Source of the DNA: Haplosporangium gracile
Lineage: Eukaryota; Mortierellomycota; Mortierellomycetes; Mortierellales; Mortierellaceae
Assembly: GCA_015499985.1 (NCBI GenBank)
Contig: JAAAUF010000007.1
Span: 69,014 to 133,013 of the forward strand
Direction of reading: 5' to 3'
DNA: 64,000 nt
This document shows positions 21,382 to 34,026 of this stretch, in pieces. Both the position numbers and the translations under genes were made by a program. How positions within the stretch are numbered: position 1 is the first letter of the stretch; the number at the start of each line of letters is the position of its first letter. Below the pieces are notes generated by a model. The model did no database searches. It was not told the origin of the DNA and saw only the letters and a list, made by a program, of their open reading frames with translations.

Positions 21382-24300
21382 ATTGATACTTTACTTCTAT
21401 CTTCACAAAAAGAGGAAGTGTTATCCATCCAAGCATCTCCTCTGGCCTGCTGGACCGTTTATTTTGATTCTGCTGACTTACCTTGCTTATTTGTTGTTAC
21501 TGTTATGGTTGTGATGGTGGTCCATTCTCAATCCTGCCTCGGCAGTTACGTTGCCGTGCTCTGGAGCGAAGGAGAACAAGAAACCAAGGGCGCATGAAAA
21601 ATGGCACTGGTGCAAAGGTCTTCAGTTTGTTTACCATTCCTAGTTTCTTCAACATTTCCCTTCGCATTGTCAAAAAAAAAAGAAATAGGAACATACCTGT
21701 TTTATGGATTATCTGCCATTGTATAGCTACTTTGTTTATCAGACACCTTTTGGTCCTTTTGGTTGGATAACAAAGACGCGCGTTAGGAAAAGGGGTTGGT
21801 AATGCAATATGAATATCCAGGCACGAAAGGAAAGCCACAACAACCACTAACAAGCTCATTTGCTCAGGCGTCCTTTCATTTCTTTCTCCGTTATCACAGG
21901 TTGCATGCATAATGCAATAGGGAAACGCATGCAGGTTTTGCATGGGCGGTTTTCTTCCACATGCCCCAATGCCTGCACACCTCCTGGTCGTGTTTAATTC
22001 AACCCAATCAGGTATACTCTTTGCTTCAGCGGCATCCATGTGAGTGTTGAAGAAGGCGGGAAATTGGCGCTTCGTCAAGGAAAATTGAATCTAGACCGAA
22101 TGATTCAAGAGTGAGCAAAGCAAATAGGACTCAAAAAACGAATGGAAGATATTTCTGGAACGTCAATTGGGACGGGGAGGTTGAAGGTGGGTAGCTTAAC
22201 GGTGAGAAGGATGGCGACATGAATTTCGTGGGGAGTAGAAGGAAGGAAGGAGGTGGAGTGCGCCCGGAGATGGCGAAGAAGGTCGGTGGAGATGATCGAG
22301 GAAAACATTTCGATTTTCGGACCGGCGAGGACTAGTGCGCAATAGCTTTTCATGAAGTGGACTACTTCAACAACATGTACCATAATTTCCATTTGATCGC
22401 GGAGAGGGAGGAAAGGGGAGTGTCTCCACATGTTGGCTAGGGGCTCGCGAAAGGCAAGAAACTCTTGTTCAGCTCTCCTCCGTTGCCCTTTTTCTTATCT
22501 CCCTTTCGGACCTGGGTTTCTAATAAATTATTGTTTTTTCACAGGACAGACAGGAGGTGTTGACGAAAAGCGGAAGAAAGGAGGCAGGTTTGTCTGAGAG
22601 GGGCGTGGTGTTGATGGCCAAAACGGTGAAAGAAAGGAGAGGAGAGAGAGAGGAAGGTTATGGTTGAGTTGGGCGGGTGATCGAGGGGTGTGTGTGTTGT
22701 TGTTCAGGCACACACGCAAGCAAGCCCGGACGGAGGGGAACGTGGACATGCAAGGGGAAAAAAATAAAGACAAGCAGGGTTTAAGGTACAGTACAGATGT
22801 ACCTTCACCCACACACCTTTAACATAAGGGCATCATTGGGTGACACAGACCCTTATGCTTGTGGAGCATGCAAGGCAAAAGCGAGGTCAAGAGGGACAAT
22901 TAATTTAGCCAATAGCAACAGAGCAAGGGGAGGGACCATTTTGAGCATACCTCTGTCTCTTTTTAGGAAGGGGACAAGGACCGGAATGTCTTTGAGGACA
23001 AAGAGACGTGACCAACACAGGGAACCGAGCGCTTGATTTGTTTATTTTGCAAACGATAAGCAACAACGCCAACCATCCACCCCATCCGCGGACGAGCCGA
23101 CTCTTTACTGCTGCTCAGAATTTTTTTGTCGATTCTTGTTTTATGCCCTGCTCGTAAATGCAACCCTATTCTCCAAGCTGGCTGTACCCATTCTTGGTGG
23201 TGGAATGGTTATACAGATTTTGTCCTCTGATGCACATGTACTATGGAAAGTACATTTTGTACACAAGGAGAACGTGAATGCATAGTTGTGGTTACCTCTA
23301 TGCAGAAGTCGATGCAAGTGTAAAATGGGTAGTGGATACTGAAGTGATAATGACCCCCGCCTACAAAAATGCGCCCCCCCCTGAGCCGAGGGAAAGTGAG
23401 CATGAGAAAAGACAAGTACGAGTAAAAGTGGATTAGTGTTAAGAGCGGAATGAAGATTCTCGCTCTCTGCTGCACCTTATCCACCTTTACCTCAAAATGG
23501 TAACGGCGAAATAGTTCATGGTTCTTCAGCCGAACGTACTGAACAACCCTGTCTCCTTCTTTCTCATCGACCTATCGTCGATCAAGGCCGGACGGAGGTC
23601 GATGAATAAACGAAATCGATCTCTTTTTTTTTGACAAAAAAGATCCGTACCTTGTCCTCCGTCTTTCTCTCTATCTCTCCCTTAGACATGGTGTGATCTC
23701 TTCCGCCGCCTCTTTAACTCCACAAGAATAACAACATATGCACCATATCAGCAATGGGGAGCTCTTTCTTTATTCCTTTTTCGCCAGCCGAAATGATTGG
23801 GACTCGGGCAGGGCACATGAGGCTGTCACATTCCAAGGGCTGTCTTCATGTTTTTTATGTTTTTTTTTGTCACAGATACTCTCATACAAACAAACACACA
23901 AATACAAAGAAGGTTTTTAAACCACCGCGACGCGTAATTCAATTAGGATAGGCCAGGGTCATCAGGATAAACGGCGGCGTACTTCGTCTTTCCCCCACCC
24001 CCCTTGATATTATTCTTCTCCTTGACCCTTATTGCCCCCCGTTAACCAAAAGAAGGAGATGGAGAAGACCCTTTTACAGTTAGCCCCAACGGTGAGGGGA
24101 ATGCTGCTTTGTCAGTTTGAATCACCAAACCGTTTTTGCTACTTCTCTCCTTTGTTTCTCCCGCCTCTTTGTTTATACTTTTTTGCATGTCCGAACGTCT
24201 TCAACCATAGTTTGTAAACATATCAACCAATCTGTAAGCTCTTTGCAAGTCTTGTATTTTATGCATTTTGTTGTTTATTTAGCGAGGCTCCGATATCCCC

Positions 24301-25041
24301 TCAAAGGCTACCTTTCAGTACATCCTCAAAGATACCTTTATTGTTTTTTTTATCGTTATTGTTGAAAAGGACGAAAGAGATGCGTGCTCATGCTACTGTA
24401 GCCCTTTGATGACTCTGACAGAAGAGCCTAGTATCGCATGCTCATTCTGACCATCAACCTTGTACCTGTACCTGCTGCATCTCCTAAACGCTCTCGACCT
24501 TCTGCTGCCATGAGGAGGAGCGAAAAGGCAATGGCATAGCTAGTCTCAAATGTTAACTCTCGAGAGAGCCACCCATATAGACAGGTCCCCCTTGACATTG
24601 CATGGCTGATTGCCCTGTATTTCTTTGTTTATTTACTTTTTTCCACCCGAGCACATCTTTTAGTGACCTTTGCTAACCTTGAATCTTTGCCTATCTGGTC
24701 TCGAAATAGCGCATTTTACATTTTTCGGGTCCGGTAATCGTTAGTGAAGGAGGCAAACAACTATAATGTTGTGGAGGAAGAGGAATGTTTTGTACTCCCT
24801 TTTTTTCTGTGGAGAGAGCAAACGACCATGTGGGCGGAATAGAATGTCTGAACGGGGACAAATCTTATTCGACCACAGAAAAAAAAATGCATCATAGCGG
24901 ATTCATGAACGCGTCAAGAGTACAAGGTAGGGATGGCGTTTTTTTTGTTGCTTTGTATATTGGCTACTTTACATAACTACGAATAGTTTCAAGGGTGTTG
25001 AGTTGTGGACCGCAAAGAAGGAATTATAAAGAACTAGAAAG

Positions 25042-27241
25042 TTACTTGTCGGAAGAGGAAGAGGAGGCGGCGGCGGCGGCACGCTTCCGGACGACAGGCT
25101 CTTCTTTGAACTCTTCATCACCCTCCTTATCAGTCTCGACCTTGGAGGCATCCTCAGCCTTGTCGTCGGCTGTCGCTGCATCGGTCTTCTTGACCTTAGC
25201 AGTAGCGCGCGACTGTTGCGACTCGGGGTCGCCATGCATCAGGCCCACGATGATCAACATCAGACCGAACGAGACACCAACAATGCCAGCAAGGCATGAC
25301 ACAATGAGAGGATACGCGGTCATGGCTTGCATGGGATCCTCAATAGCCACAGCAATGAACTCACGAGACTGTCTCGTCATGAACTGGACGAGGCTCTCGT
25401 CGGCCTTGGAAACATCCTCCTCAGACTTGGGGGTAGGGTTGGCCAATTCCTCTTGCTCCTTCTCGGCCTTGTACTTGATCTCCCAGGTCTCGGCAGCCAA
25501 CGACTCGGCATCGGCGACGGAATGTCCAATATAGATGTTGTCAAAGAGAATATCCTTCTGCATAGTCCAGATCTCAAAACCTACAGCGCCAATCTTCTCA
25601 AAGTTGGCAGGCGACAAGTCCTCAAAGAAGCTGAGGTTGGGAATCTTGCGAGGCGCCCAGACGCCCTTGTAATCGGGATTGTCGATCAAAGGAGCAGACC
25701 ACTTGCCCTTGTAAGCTGGGTTGGAGATACGAGGACGGACCCAGGGACCACATCCATTCCTCTCACACTGGGGGTTTGGGATCGAGATAGGAACCCAATC
25801 TCCATCCTCCTCATAGTCCCAGTCCTCGGGTTTGACAGCCTCAGGGTCAGGGATCTCTGCAGCCTCATCCTCGAGCCAATCTGCAGGCTTGATAGCCTTC
25901 TCGTCCAAGATGGTGGCGGGTGCTTCCTCATCCCAGTCCTCAGGCTTGGTTGCCTTGGCGTCAGGGATGCGGCTCTCCTCGACCCAATTGGCGGGTTTGC
26001 TGTCAGAGGCGTCATCGATCTCCTTGGCTGGGTTGACGGGTGGCTGGAAGTTTTCGAGCAAGGATCCCGAGGCTGCAGATTCTCCGTTGATCTTGATCTC
26101 GAATGTTTGATCAGAGCTATCAAAACATAAAAGTATGTGTGTCAGGCTATGGATGTTTCGGGCCTCCCCATTCATGGTCCTTGTGACATGAATACGAATA
26201 AAGAGGCGCAGGAGATCTTGATAGACTTACTTGACAATCAGGGTGTAGAGGGTGGTGCGCTTGCTCAATTTCGAGAGGGGTGCTGACTGGAGATGTTTCT
26301 CCTCATGTACTCCAGTAACGGGGTTCTTGTGTCGAAAGATAAAGTGGACCTTGTCCGTTGCTCCACACTTGTCAGGTCCAAACATGATGGTGTAAGGAGT
26401 GTCGTTCGAGAACTCCTTGAACTTGATATCTTGAGGAGACTCTGTCAACAGCTTCATGTATGCACCTCCGCACTCCAAACCATCCTGAGCCTTGACTTCA
26501 TATCTAACACAGAAATAGACAATAAGCATGCGTCAATTAGTTCCAATGGAGAAAATTAAAAAAAGGGGGGGGAGGGGATGAATGAACGGCAACGTTTTTC
26601 TCAGGCCCCTGGTTCTCTACAACCGATCATAATATTCCATTCTCCTTGCGTTTCAATGTAAGCGGAATTGCTCTGACGGACTTACTGGACGACGAGAATC
26701 TTGTCCTTATTATCGACGACCTCGGGCAATAAAGCGGAAATGGCATGGTGTGCTGCTGCCGACTTTGCCACCAATCCGAGATCATTCTTCAGTCCTGGGT
26801 AGACGAAAGGCTCCTCGACCGACCACTTTCCGACATAACTATACACTTCTCCTTCTGCGTTGGATTCCTTGGTTGCCTCGCTGGCCGTCCAGCGGTCAGA
26901 CCAGTTGGAGGCAAACTGCTCCAGGAAAGATGCCTTGATCGATGTCACCTACAAGTTTGATTAATAATGAAGCATGTTAGCCACATCCTTGACGCGTTCT
27001 TTCCTCCTTGATAAGTCGCGTCCACATCTAATTTCCCAACAGTTCAAGAGGAAAGGATATGCGAGAAAAAAATGTGATGGTAGTATACCTTGAACTCTGC
27101 GAGCTGGAAAGTTGCGTCGTCGGTGGCAAGCTTGTTGCTGCCTGCGTTGAATGGTTTGTGTTCTTCATGTGCGTGAACCATGGAGAGGGCGGATGAGAGG
27201 GCGATGAGGCCAACGAGCCCCAGTGTGAAAGAACGTGCCAT
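25042..27241 (-). CDS. cnx1: Calnexin, 4 exons, 587 aa
   Basis: Exons 27241-27089, 26948-26686, 26503-26231 and 26116-25042 join in frame to give 587 residues. Calnexin is the ER membrane lectin chaperone that binds monoglucosylated glycoproteins. A signal peptide ([20 protein letters not shown]) starts the protein. The globular lectin part includes [32 protein letters not shown] and [11 protein letters not shown]. The P-domain arm has type 1 repeats (for example [10 protein letters not shown] and [15 protein letters not shown]) and type 2 repeats ([32 protein letters not shown]). The transmembrane helix is near [20 protein letters not shown], followed by a charged cytosolic tail ending in Ala and Ser runs. 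Gene and family are unambiguous. It is divergent from the thioesterase gene at 28457. Confidence 0.97.
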
Positions 27242-28456
27242 GAGTATTATTGCAGATGAGAAGGAAGCGTTTGCAGAAAGGGGTGAAAGGGTGAAAGAGG
27301 TGTAAAGAGAGAGCAACGGACTAAGGAACAAGGTGTTATTAATGAAGCAACCACTGGGTCAACCTTAGGAAGGATGTCTCGACAGTCCGCTCCAAACCTT
27401 AAGGATATGCATCACGTGCCTCAACTGCTTGAGGGGCAGGGATGCGAGGTGATCAGATCAGCACGATCTGGACCTCTGCACCACGAACGATCACCTAGGC
27501 GAGTCGTAGTCGTAGACGCTCCCAGCACTCCCTCAAATAACGTACGACACGCAAGATAGGTAGAGACAAGTGCCCGCGCCCATGTAGAGCAGGTTTATTC
27601 CGGCGACTTGTATATATCCTCACGTCGGGAGAGGACGGACGTTTTTAGCCTTCCCCAACCATTCGTCGTTCATACCAAAAAAATAAGCAATCGCCACCGA
27701 GTCAAAAAAAAAATGTGTCAAATGAAGAGGCGTGGGACAAAGGATATCGCCGTTTCTGCAATCTGCATCAGCGCTATCTTCACACGTTGTCAGTCATTCT
27801 CGCCCCAGCCATTAGTGATTCATTCCTCTTTTGCGACAATAAAAGGCTACTGTTAACGAGATCGCGACTTCTTTGCTTAAAGCTAGTACGGAGATGTTTT
27901 TTTTTTTTTTTTTTTGTAATATTTTGCAAGGATAAGCAAGTAAAAGGCGGCTTTCTGTATTTTTTGGAAGAGGGTTTGCTGAAACTGCTCCAATTCCCGT
28001 GGAGTTGTTCTGGAACCCTTATCTCTTTCATAAAGAGTGATGAACTTGTCGCGTCCGTGCCTTGTTGGTCGGTGTGACCTCCGTCTCCTTCGGCTTTGTG
28101 TTTCCCAAGGGCATGGTTGTGTATACTACTAGATCGCAGTAGTTGGTGGCTGTTTTCTGTTGCCCAGCCACAACTCGCGAGCGGACTGCCCGCTGCTTTA
28201 TCTTTGTTCTTTGTCTTCTTCTCTTGTCCTTCGCTGCTTCCTTTCATTCCTTCACTCCATCACTTCATTCCACTTGCATTTACCCTCGTTCTCTATTGAC
28301 TTCCACTACCATCTCCACTTATCCTCACTTTTCAACACACTCATAAAAACAATATTCATATTCTTCACACGGTCTGGTTAAAGTTCCACTCGAATACTCA
28401 CTCTTCTCAAGTCTCATTCTTTTAACATCGTCGGAATCAACCAAGAGACAGACACC
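27242..28456. promoter_or_regulatory. Divergent region between calnexin and thioesterase
   Basis: About 1.2 kb separates the two starts. It contains a palindromic CACGTG, a T run near 27897-27915 and C/T-rich leader before 28457. A short plus-strand open frame at 27374-27559 is not convincing. Confidence 0.45.
27413..27418. promoter_or_regulatory. CACGTG (E-box-like) site upstream of calnexin
   Basis: The palindrome CACGTG lies about 170 bp upstream of the calnexin start. CACGTG-type cores are bound by bHLH and bZIP factors, including Hac1-like regulators of the unfolded protein response, of which calnexin is a known target in other fungi. The link is inference from position only. Confidence 0.3.
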
Positions 28457-31234
28457 ATGTACATCGCAAACAATCGCACCACCCTTTACCGTCTCTCGAG
28501 CGGCGCTTTCTCGAAACGCTTTATCAACACCAAGAAGCCCCTCTTCTCAGGCGCCAATCGACACGCGCGCGATCTGGAGGTTGGCCAGATACCCTCCCCA
28601 GCAGCAGCGAGCACAAGTGCAAGCGCAAGCGCAAGCACACATGCAACAGCCAACAACGCTCTGAAGGATTCCCTTGAGAAGGCCAGGAATGATCTGCTAA
28701 ACAAGCTTGGATCCAACTCCTCAGGAACCGTAGTCGCTTCAGCAGGTAAAGGAGCACAAACAACAAGGGTGTCTTTTGATTTGCCCCTCTTTGTTGTTTA
28801 TGCAGCTTCTGTTCAGAGCGAATAGATACGATTATCCTTAGCAGAGCAGATCATAAGCTTGCTCTCTGGAGAGAGATAGATTGGGAAAGGGGCGCTGTTT
28901 GGATGTTTTTCTTCTTGTCTCCTTATATGTGTACCAAGGGTACTTATAATGAGACTGTTCAGGATGATGCTGTGAAGTTAAGGGAAGAGAGAAGAAAAAG
29001 GAAGCGTTGTTTGTCAACGGCAAAATAAGCGTCCGACCATTGTCGATGACACTTTAATCTTTATTTTTTCACAAGTGCTGTTTTTTTTCTTTGTTGAGAG
29101 TGTTTCCATTTTGGGCATTCCATGAGGACGAGCGGCTGTTTGTTGTTCGCTCTTGTCTGTCAATGGACAGAAACTACACACAAAAGGAACGAATACCCAC
29201 CTCTCTTTTCCTCTTGTGTGTTTGTGTCGGGGTAGCAACAAAAATCGATCCCTCCTTCTGCAATGCCAGTGCAATGCCGTTGTAACTCCTTCTGACACCT
29301 TGTTTTTGATCATTACTTCCATCCGTCTACTATCACTTTAAAATGACAACTAGGCCCTTCCAGTTCATCATCCATCACCGCCGCCGCCCAGGCTGTGGCT
29401 GCCAACAACTCGGCACTCCCCCACGGCAAGGTCTTTACTGTCCGACCCATCACCTCATGGATTGACAAGTTGGCTAATCAACACGGTGCCCCAACGGGAA
29501 CCCATATCAACCCCACAGGATCGCCGGCCGAGCCTCCCAAGAAGAAGTACCAAAAACGTGATCTTCTCCTTAGGACGATGCAGGACTCGTATACCGAGAT
29601 CATCCTGCCTTTCAAGACAGACAAGGCACTTTTGGAAGAATACATCAACGTTGGAGGATCATTGAGGTATGTCTGTCTGTCTGCCCCCTCTACTAATGCA
29701 CGCATGCATCTTTTTAGCGCCCATTTTTTCATTCTTGTGTCATGTCATTGGTATTTTGTCCCATGCGGTGATACCGAAGGTCTCTCACGCCATGTGTTGC
29801 GGAGAGAAAAAAACAACAAAAATCTGGGGTATGAAATTCATTCAGACTCACAATTATTTACATGTCCGACTTTCCCATCTTTTTTCTCTTTGGAAAAATC
29901 AAATCAATCTGCTCTCTGATATGATAGACATGGCAAAATCATGGAGGATCTCGATGCACTCGCTGGCGCCATTTCATACAAACATACCGACGATGGCAAG
30001 CCTGACAGCTCGCCCCTGACCATCGTCACTGCCTCAGTCGACAGAATTGACCTCCTCAAGCCACTGGGGGTCTGCGACCTCCGCCTGTCTGGACATGTCA
30101 CCTATGTCGGATACAGTTCTATGGAGAGTAAGTTGTTTGTCTCTTTGCACAATTCTTCCTCACTACCCGTGAATATTGCACTCACAACGCTTTGATATCT
30201 GCGTATGCTTTTATGTATATCTAGTTTATATGAAGATGGAGGAGATCAACAAGGACAAGCCAGATCAGCACGGAGACACTATTTTGGTCGCACGATTCAC
30301 CATGGTTGCCAGAGACGCGCTCACCGGCAAGGCCGCCCAGGTTAACCCTCTCTTGCTCCGTGACGACAACGAGAAGAAGCTGTTCCAAATGGGTGAAGGT
30401 ATATATAGATACAGCGGATATACTCAAGTTGTTTGCATCGCCGAGACTTACCAAGAACCCGTTGTTGTTGTTGACTGACAAATATCCCCACCTATTGCAA
30501 ACGCAATTAGATCACAAGACCAAGAAGAGGGTTGCTACCGATTCTGCATTGACTAAATTGCCCCCAACACAGGAGGAGCGTTTCCTGATCCACGATCTGT
30601 ACCTCGAATACTCCAAGTACGATGACCCTCAGAACAAGACCAACAAGCCCGACGATGTCGAGTGGATGGCAGATACCAAGATGAGCGCGGTCCACATCAT
30701 GCAGCCTCAGGATCGTAACATCCACGACAAGGTGCGATTGCTCGACAGTTATTGATCCGCTACCAATTTCTTTTTTTCATAATCACTAATCACTAATCAC
30801 TAACCACTGTCAATGGTGATCATTAGATTTTCGGTGGTTACTTGATGCGCTTGGCCTATGAGCTCGCGTTCTGCAATGCATCGTCCTTTATTGCTTCCCG
30901 CCCCACATTCCTGGCCCTGGACGAGATTTCATTCAGGAAGCCTGTGCCAATCGGTACATTTTTGGCACTCGACTCTCAGATCGTGTACGCTGAGGGAGGT
31001 GACCACCACTCGTTCCAGGTCATGGTCAAGGCCGATGTCTTGGATGTGAAGAAGGGTACACGGGAAACAACCAACACCTTTTGGTTTACATTCACGGATC
31101 CTGTCAAAGGAACAAACCGGATCATGCCCAAGACCTATGCTGAGTCGATGTTGTACCTCGAGGGCAAGCGCCGTAGGATGTTGGGAAGCCAACTTGCGGG
31201 CATCAACCGCAAGAGCCTGGGTCTTCAGAAGTAA
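28457..31234 (+). CDS. Mitochondrial acyl-CoA thioesterase, ACOT9-like, 6 exons, 534 aa
   Basis: Exons 28457-28745, 29354-29666, 29928-30127, 30225-30398, 30511-30731 and 30827-31234 join in frame. The product should hydrolyse acyl-CoA to free acid and CoA. The N terminus (MYIANNRTTLYRLSSGAFSK) is basic and lacks acidic residues, as in a mitochondrial presequence, and is followed by a low-complexity Ser/Ala linker. Two hotdog domains are visible: the first around HGKIMEDLDALAGAISYKHT, with TASVDRIDLLKPL and VTYVGYSSMES; the second around IFGGYLMRLAYELAF, with FLALDEISFRKPVPIGTFL. This two-hotdog layout is that of ACOT9/ACOT10. The last intron carries three tandem AATCACTA units next to a CTAAC branch-site-like sequence. 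Substrate chain length cannot be read from sequence. Confidence 0.92.
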
Positions 31235-31586
31235 TGACATCTTGCTTTGCCGTGTGTCGGTTGATATTTTAAGGAAGCGGTGCTTCATTTCTCTCTCTTT
31301 TTTCTCTCCTCTTTATGTGTCACTTTTATGAGCTCCTGATTTGTGTTTTTATTTTCCGTTTCATTCTTTCTTCTACATACCACCCTCCTCCACATCCATC
31401 GGCAATACCGCCGATGCCGATAGATCATGATTATCATTATGCCCTCCCCCCCTTTTGTACACCAACAGATATAGAATACAAACGCTGGCATTTTTTTCAT
31501 TCGTTCATTCATTTTTCTTTTTTAATCATTTCCGTTTGAGAGAGTATGAATGAACGATGATATTTCAATGATATTTTATTTCGCTT

Positions 31587-32315
31587 TCACATAATGGAGC
31601 AACCACAACTGCCACAATCGCAACCGCCACAATCGCAACCACCATAATTGCAACAAGCACCACAGCATTCGCAGCATTCACCCACGGCATTGCAACAGTC
31701 GCCAAAGAGGCTACAAAGGTCGTTGAAGGCGTTGCAGAGGTCTGCATAAGGGTCGCCCGTGCAGTCGCCGCAGCAGTGGCAGTCGCAGTTGCCATCTCCG
31801 CAATCTCTGCAGCAGTCTCCTCCGTCCCCACCGACATCTCCTCCATTACCATCTCCACCACCTCCTCCGGAAACTGCACCAGAGGAGGAGAAGTCGCCGC
31901 TTGGTCCAGAGGAGCACACCTGGGTGACCGGGAAGACATCTGAGGAGGACAAGGCGTTGGTGCCCGAGGTCATTCTCGTGTTTGGACCTGGAGGGACGGT
32001 GATGGCCGGAGTTAACAACGGATCACCGTAGGCTATATTAGCGGCCGTGAAAAGGTTCACGCCGTCGGCGGCGGCGTTGATGGTGGTGTTGATGCTTGGG
32101 TAGTCGCAGGCGGAGTCGCTTATGTAGACATAGTTGCTAGTGTTGTGGGTTCTGGTGCCTGAGCCTTCTCGGCCAGAAGAGTCCTTCTTTTTTTGGGGGG
32201 GTTTCTTCTGCTTGTCGCTGGATGATGATGAGGATGGGGTTGATTGTTTTGTGAGGAAGAGAATTTGGTCGCTTTGGATAGAGTCTGCAGGATTCTTTTT
32301 GTGCATGTCGGTCAA
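31587..32315 (-). CDS. Cysteine-rich CaaX-box protein A, 242 aa
   Basis: A single frame runs from ATG 32315 to TGA 31587. It starts with a basic, Ser-rich region (KQKKPPQKKKDS), has a middle segment with VNLFTAANIAYGDPLLTPAI, then a glycine tract and about 75 residues dominated by Cys, Gly and Asp (for example GGDCCRDCGDGNCDCHCCGD). It ends in C-S-I-M, a classic CaaX box; Met at the last position favours farnesylation. There is no signal peptide or transmembrane helix, so a lipid-anchored cytosolic protein is the simplest reading. The many cysteines could be palmitoylated or bind metal. It is the first of three neighbouring paralogues on the same strand. Function unknown. Confidence 0.75.
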   Translation of the reverse strand: MTDMHKKNPADSIQSDQILFLTKQSTPSSSSSSDKQKKPPQKKKDSSGREGSGTRTHNTSNYVYISDSACDYPSINTTINAAADGVNLFTAANIAYGDPLLTPAITVPPGPNTRMTSGTNALSSSDVFPVTQVCSSGPSGDFSSSGAVSGGGGGDGNGGDVGGDGGDCCRDCGDGNCDCHCCGDCTGDPYADLCNAFNDLCSLFGDCCNAVGECCECCGACCNYGGCDCGGCDCGSCGCSIM

Positions 32316-33681
32316 TTACTGTGCGCGTGTGATATATGAGTGAGGTGTAGGAGTATAAGTATTCGTGCTCATTCTCAATGGCAATTTCTTTTTGTTTGGT
32401 GTTTTGTCTTGATAAGGGACAGCAATACAGTGGAGTGAAAACGTGGAAGATGAAACGAATGGGTTGCAACAATGAGTGAAAAAGAGTAAGTGTGAAAATA
32501 AAAGACAAAAGAGCGTTGGTGTGGCAACTTTTTTCAACGCGTTCCTACAGAGGTATATATATCTGTTTGTGCGTGCGTGATATTCACAAGCACCGAATGG
32601 CCAATTTGGCTACGTTCTGTGAGCTGAAGGCCAAGCAAGTCTATCAAGCCAAGGTTCCTCCTCCTCTTCTTGTGAGTTATTTTTGGAAGTATCAACTTTT
32701 GGGCAATTGGTTTTCGAGTGTATGTCTGTCACTGTGCGTGGCGGTCAGAGGAGGAGGGAGTGGCGGTGGTTAGTAAAAGCGAGGGAAAGAAGTGACCATG
32801 AAACGTTTCCTTTTGTTTATTTTCATTGAGAGCGTTCTCGATTTGTGATTATCCGAGCGTTCTTTTCATCCTTTTTTTTTTTTCGTCGCTCCTTCCCTCC
32901 CTCCCTCCTTATCTTCTCTTTCTTTCTCACAAAAGAGGAGTCCCTTTCTTCTTTTTTACCTTTCTTTTTTTCAGTTCTCATTTTTGCTTTTCCATCGGCT
33001 TCTTTCATTCTCGTTGTTCTTTTCGCATGTGCGTCCTCCCCTTCCCCTTTCATACTTTTTGCATGACTTTTTGGATTGTGTGGCAGCTGGACATGCGGCG
33101 TGGTTTCTTCGCTTCCTCTCCTATTTTCGCTTGGGGAACATCCTAGAACTCTAAAATGNNNNNNNNNNGGGGGGGGGCGTAAAGTAAAGCGCAAAGGAAA
33201 GAAGGTGCGAGAGGAAAGGATGAGGGCAGAGGAAAGAGATAAAAGATGCGCGTATTGCGTCTAGCAAAAAAGCAATGAAGAGAACTGACACAAAATTTGA
33301 GCTTGATTTATTTTTGTCGACCGTTTTTTTTTTGACCACTTCCGAGGCTCAGCCCGAGTATTTTTAACATTTTTTGTGATCAACTGGAAGTCTTGGGCTT
33401 TCGGACGTGGGAGGCGATGCACTGACAAATAAACAATGGCAGACCGGGGTCTTTTTCCTTTTTTTAAGTGAACGCCACTATCGCTCACATGATATCATGA
33501 TGCACTTATTTTGTTTTTGGTGGCAACGTAGGAAAGACGCTTTCGGGGTATCACTTACACTCACGTCTTCTTCTCTTGCCAAGGAAGGCGGAGCCAACAA
33601 TCCATCCAGGCAGGTTTTGCTCCATCATCATATAGGTAGCTTAGCAAATATCAAAAGAACAGAGTGGATATATGTTTATTC
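32316..33681. other. Spacer between CaaX genes A and B, with assembly gap
   Basis: This stretch has a 10-N gap at 33159-33168 followed by a G run, and is C/T-rich on the plus strand at 32860-33060. Open frames around the gap are low-complexity. Given the tandem array, another copy could be collapsed at the gap, but nothing visible proves it. Confidence 0.5.
33159..33168. other. Assembly gap (10 N)
   Basis: Ten N bases followed directly by a run of G. A gap of exactly ten N is usually a placeholder of unknown true length. Confidence 0.99.
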
Positions 33682-34026
33682 TTACATGATGATACAGCAG
33701 TCACCATCACTGCCGTCACTATCACCACAACAATCTCCAGAATCGTCCGAGGTTTGATTGGCGGCAGCAGCTACTTGGACGGGCTTGATGTCGGAAGACA
33801 GAGTGACATCCATGAGACCCTGAGGTTCTGGTACGGTGGCGATGATTGCAGGGGTGGTGAGGGTCGTAAACAAGTGGTTGTGATCGTCGTCAGAGAGGTC
33901 GATGATTGAGGGGCTGTTGAGAAAGAGGAGGTTATTTTGGATAGAGCTTTGTTGTTGTTGTTGCTGTTGAGCTTGGAGCTGCTGTTGTTGTTCGAACTTT
34001 GCTTGTGTCTGAGCTGCTGGATCCAT
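33682..34026 (-). CDS. Cysteine-rich CaaX-box protein B, 114 aa
   Basis: A single frame runs from ATG 34026 to TAA 33682. The N terminus MDPAAQTQAKFEQ resembles that of protein C (MDPHAHVQAEFNQ) and is followed by a glutamine run. The middle part (NHLFTTLTTPAIIATVPEP) parallels the NLF...TP segment of protein A. The short tail GDCCGDSDGSDGDCCIIM is rich in Asp, Gly and Cys and ends in the CaaX box C-I-I-M, predicted to be farnesylated. No signal peptide or membrane helix is seen. Same strand and order as its paralogues suggest tandem duplication. Function unknown; membrane anchoring is inferred from the CaaX box. Confidence 0.72.
   Translation of the reverse strand: MDPAAQTQAKFEQQQQLQAQQQQQQQSSIQNNLLFLNSPSIIDLSDDDHNHLFTTLTTPAIIATVPEPQGLMDVTLSSDIKPVQVAAAANQTSDDSGDCCGDSDGSDGDCCIIM

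Larger units (their letters stand above)
20580..25041. other. Gene-poor 4.5-kb stretch
   Basis: Only short open frames with no recognisable domain occur here, apart from the lipase promoter near its left end. The best of them, minus strand 22499-22105 (about 131 codons), is somewhat protein-like but has no clear start or partner exons. The region holds a TTG microsatellite, GT-rich sequence near 20830-20900 and A/T-rich spacer. No tRNA or rRNA gene was found by eye. Confidence 0.5.

Noticed and set aside
21503..22078. Minus-strand frame of 191 codons
   Set aside because: Composition is not protein-like and it shows no motif; overlaps open frames on the plus strand.
22105..22499. Minus-strand open frame of about 131 codons (contains EIMVHVVEVVHFMKSYCALV)
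   Set aside because: Protein-like in places, but no clear start, no partner exon and no recognised domain; long chance frames are common in this window.
25327..26130. Plus-strand frame of 267 codons opposite calnexin exon 4
   Set aside because: Antisense shadow of the repetitive calnexin P-domain.
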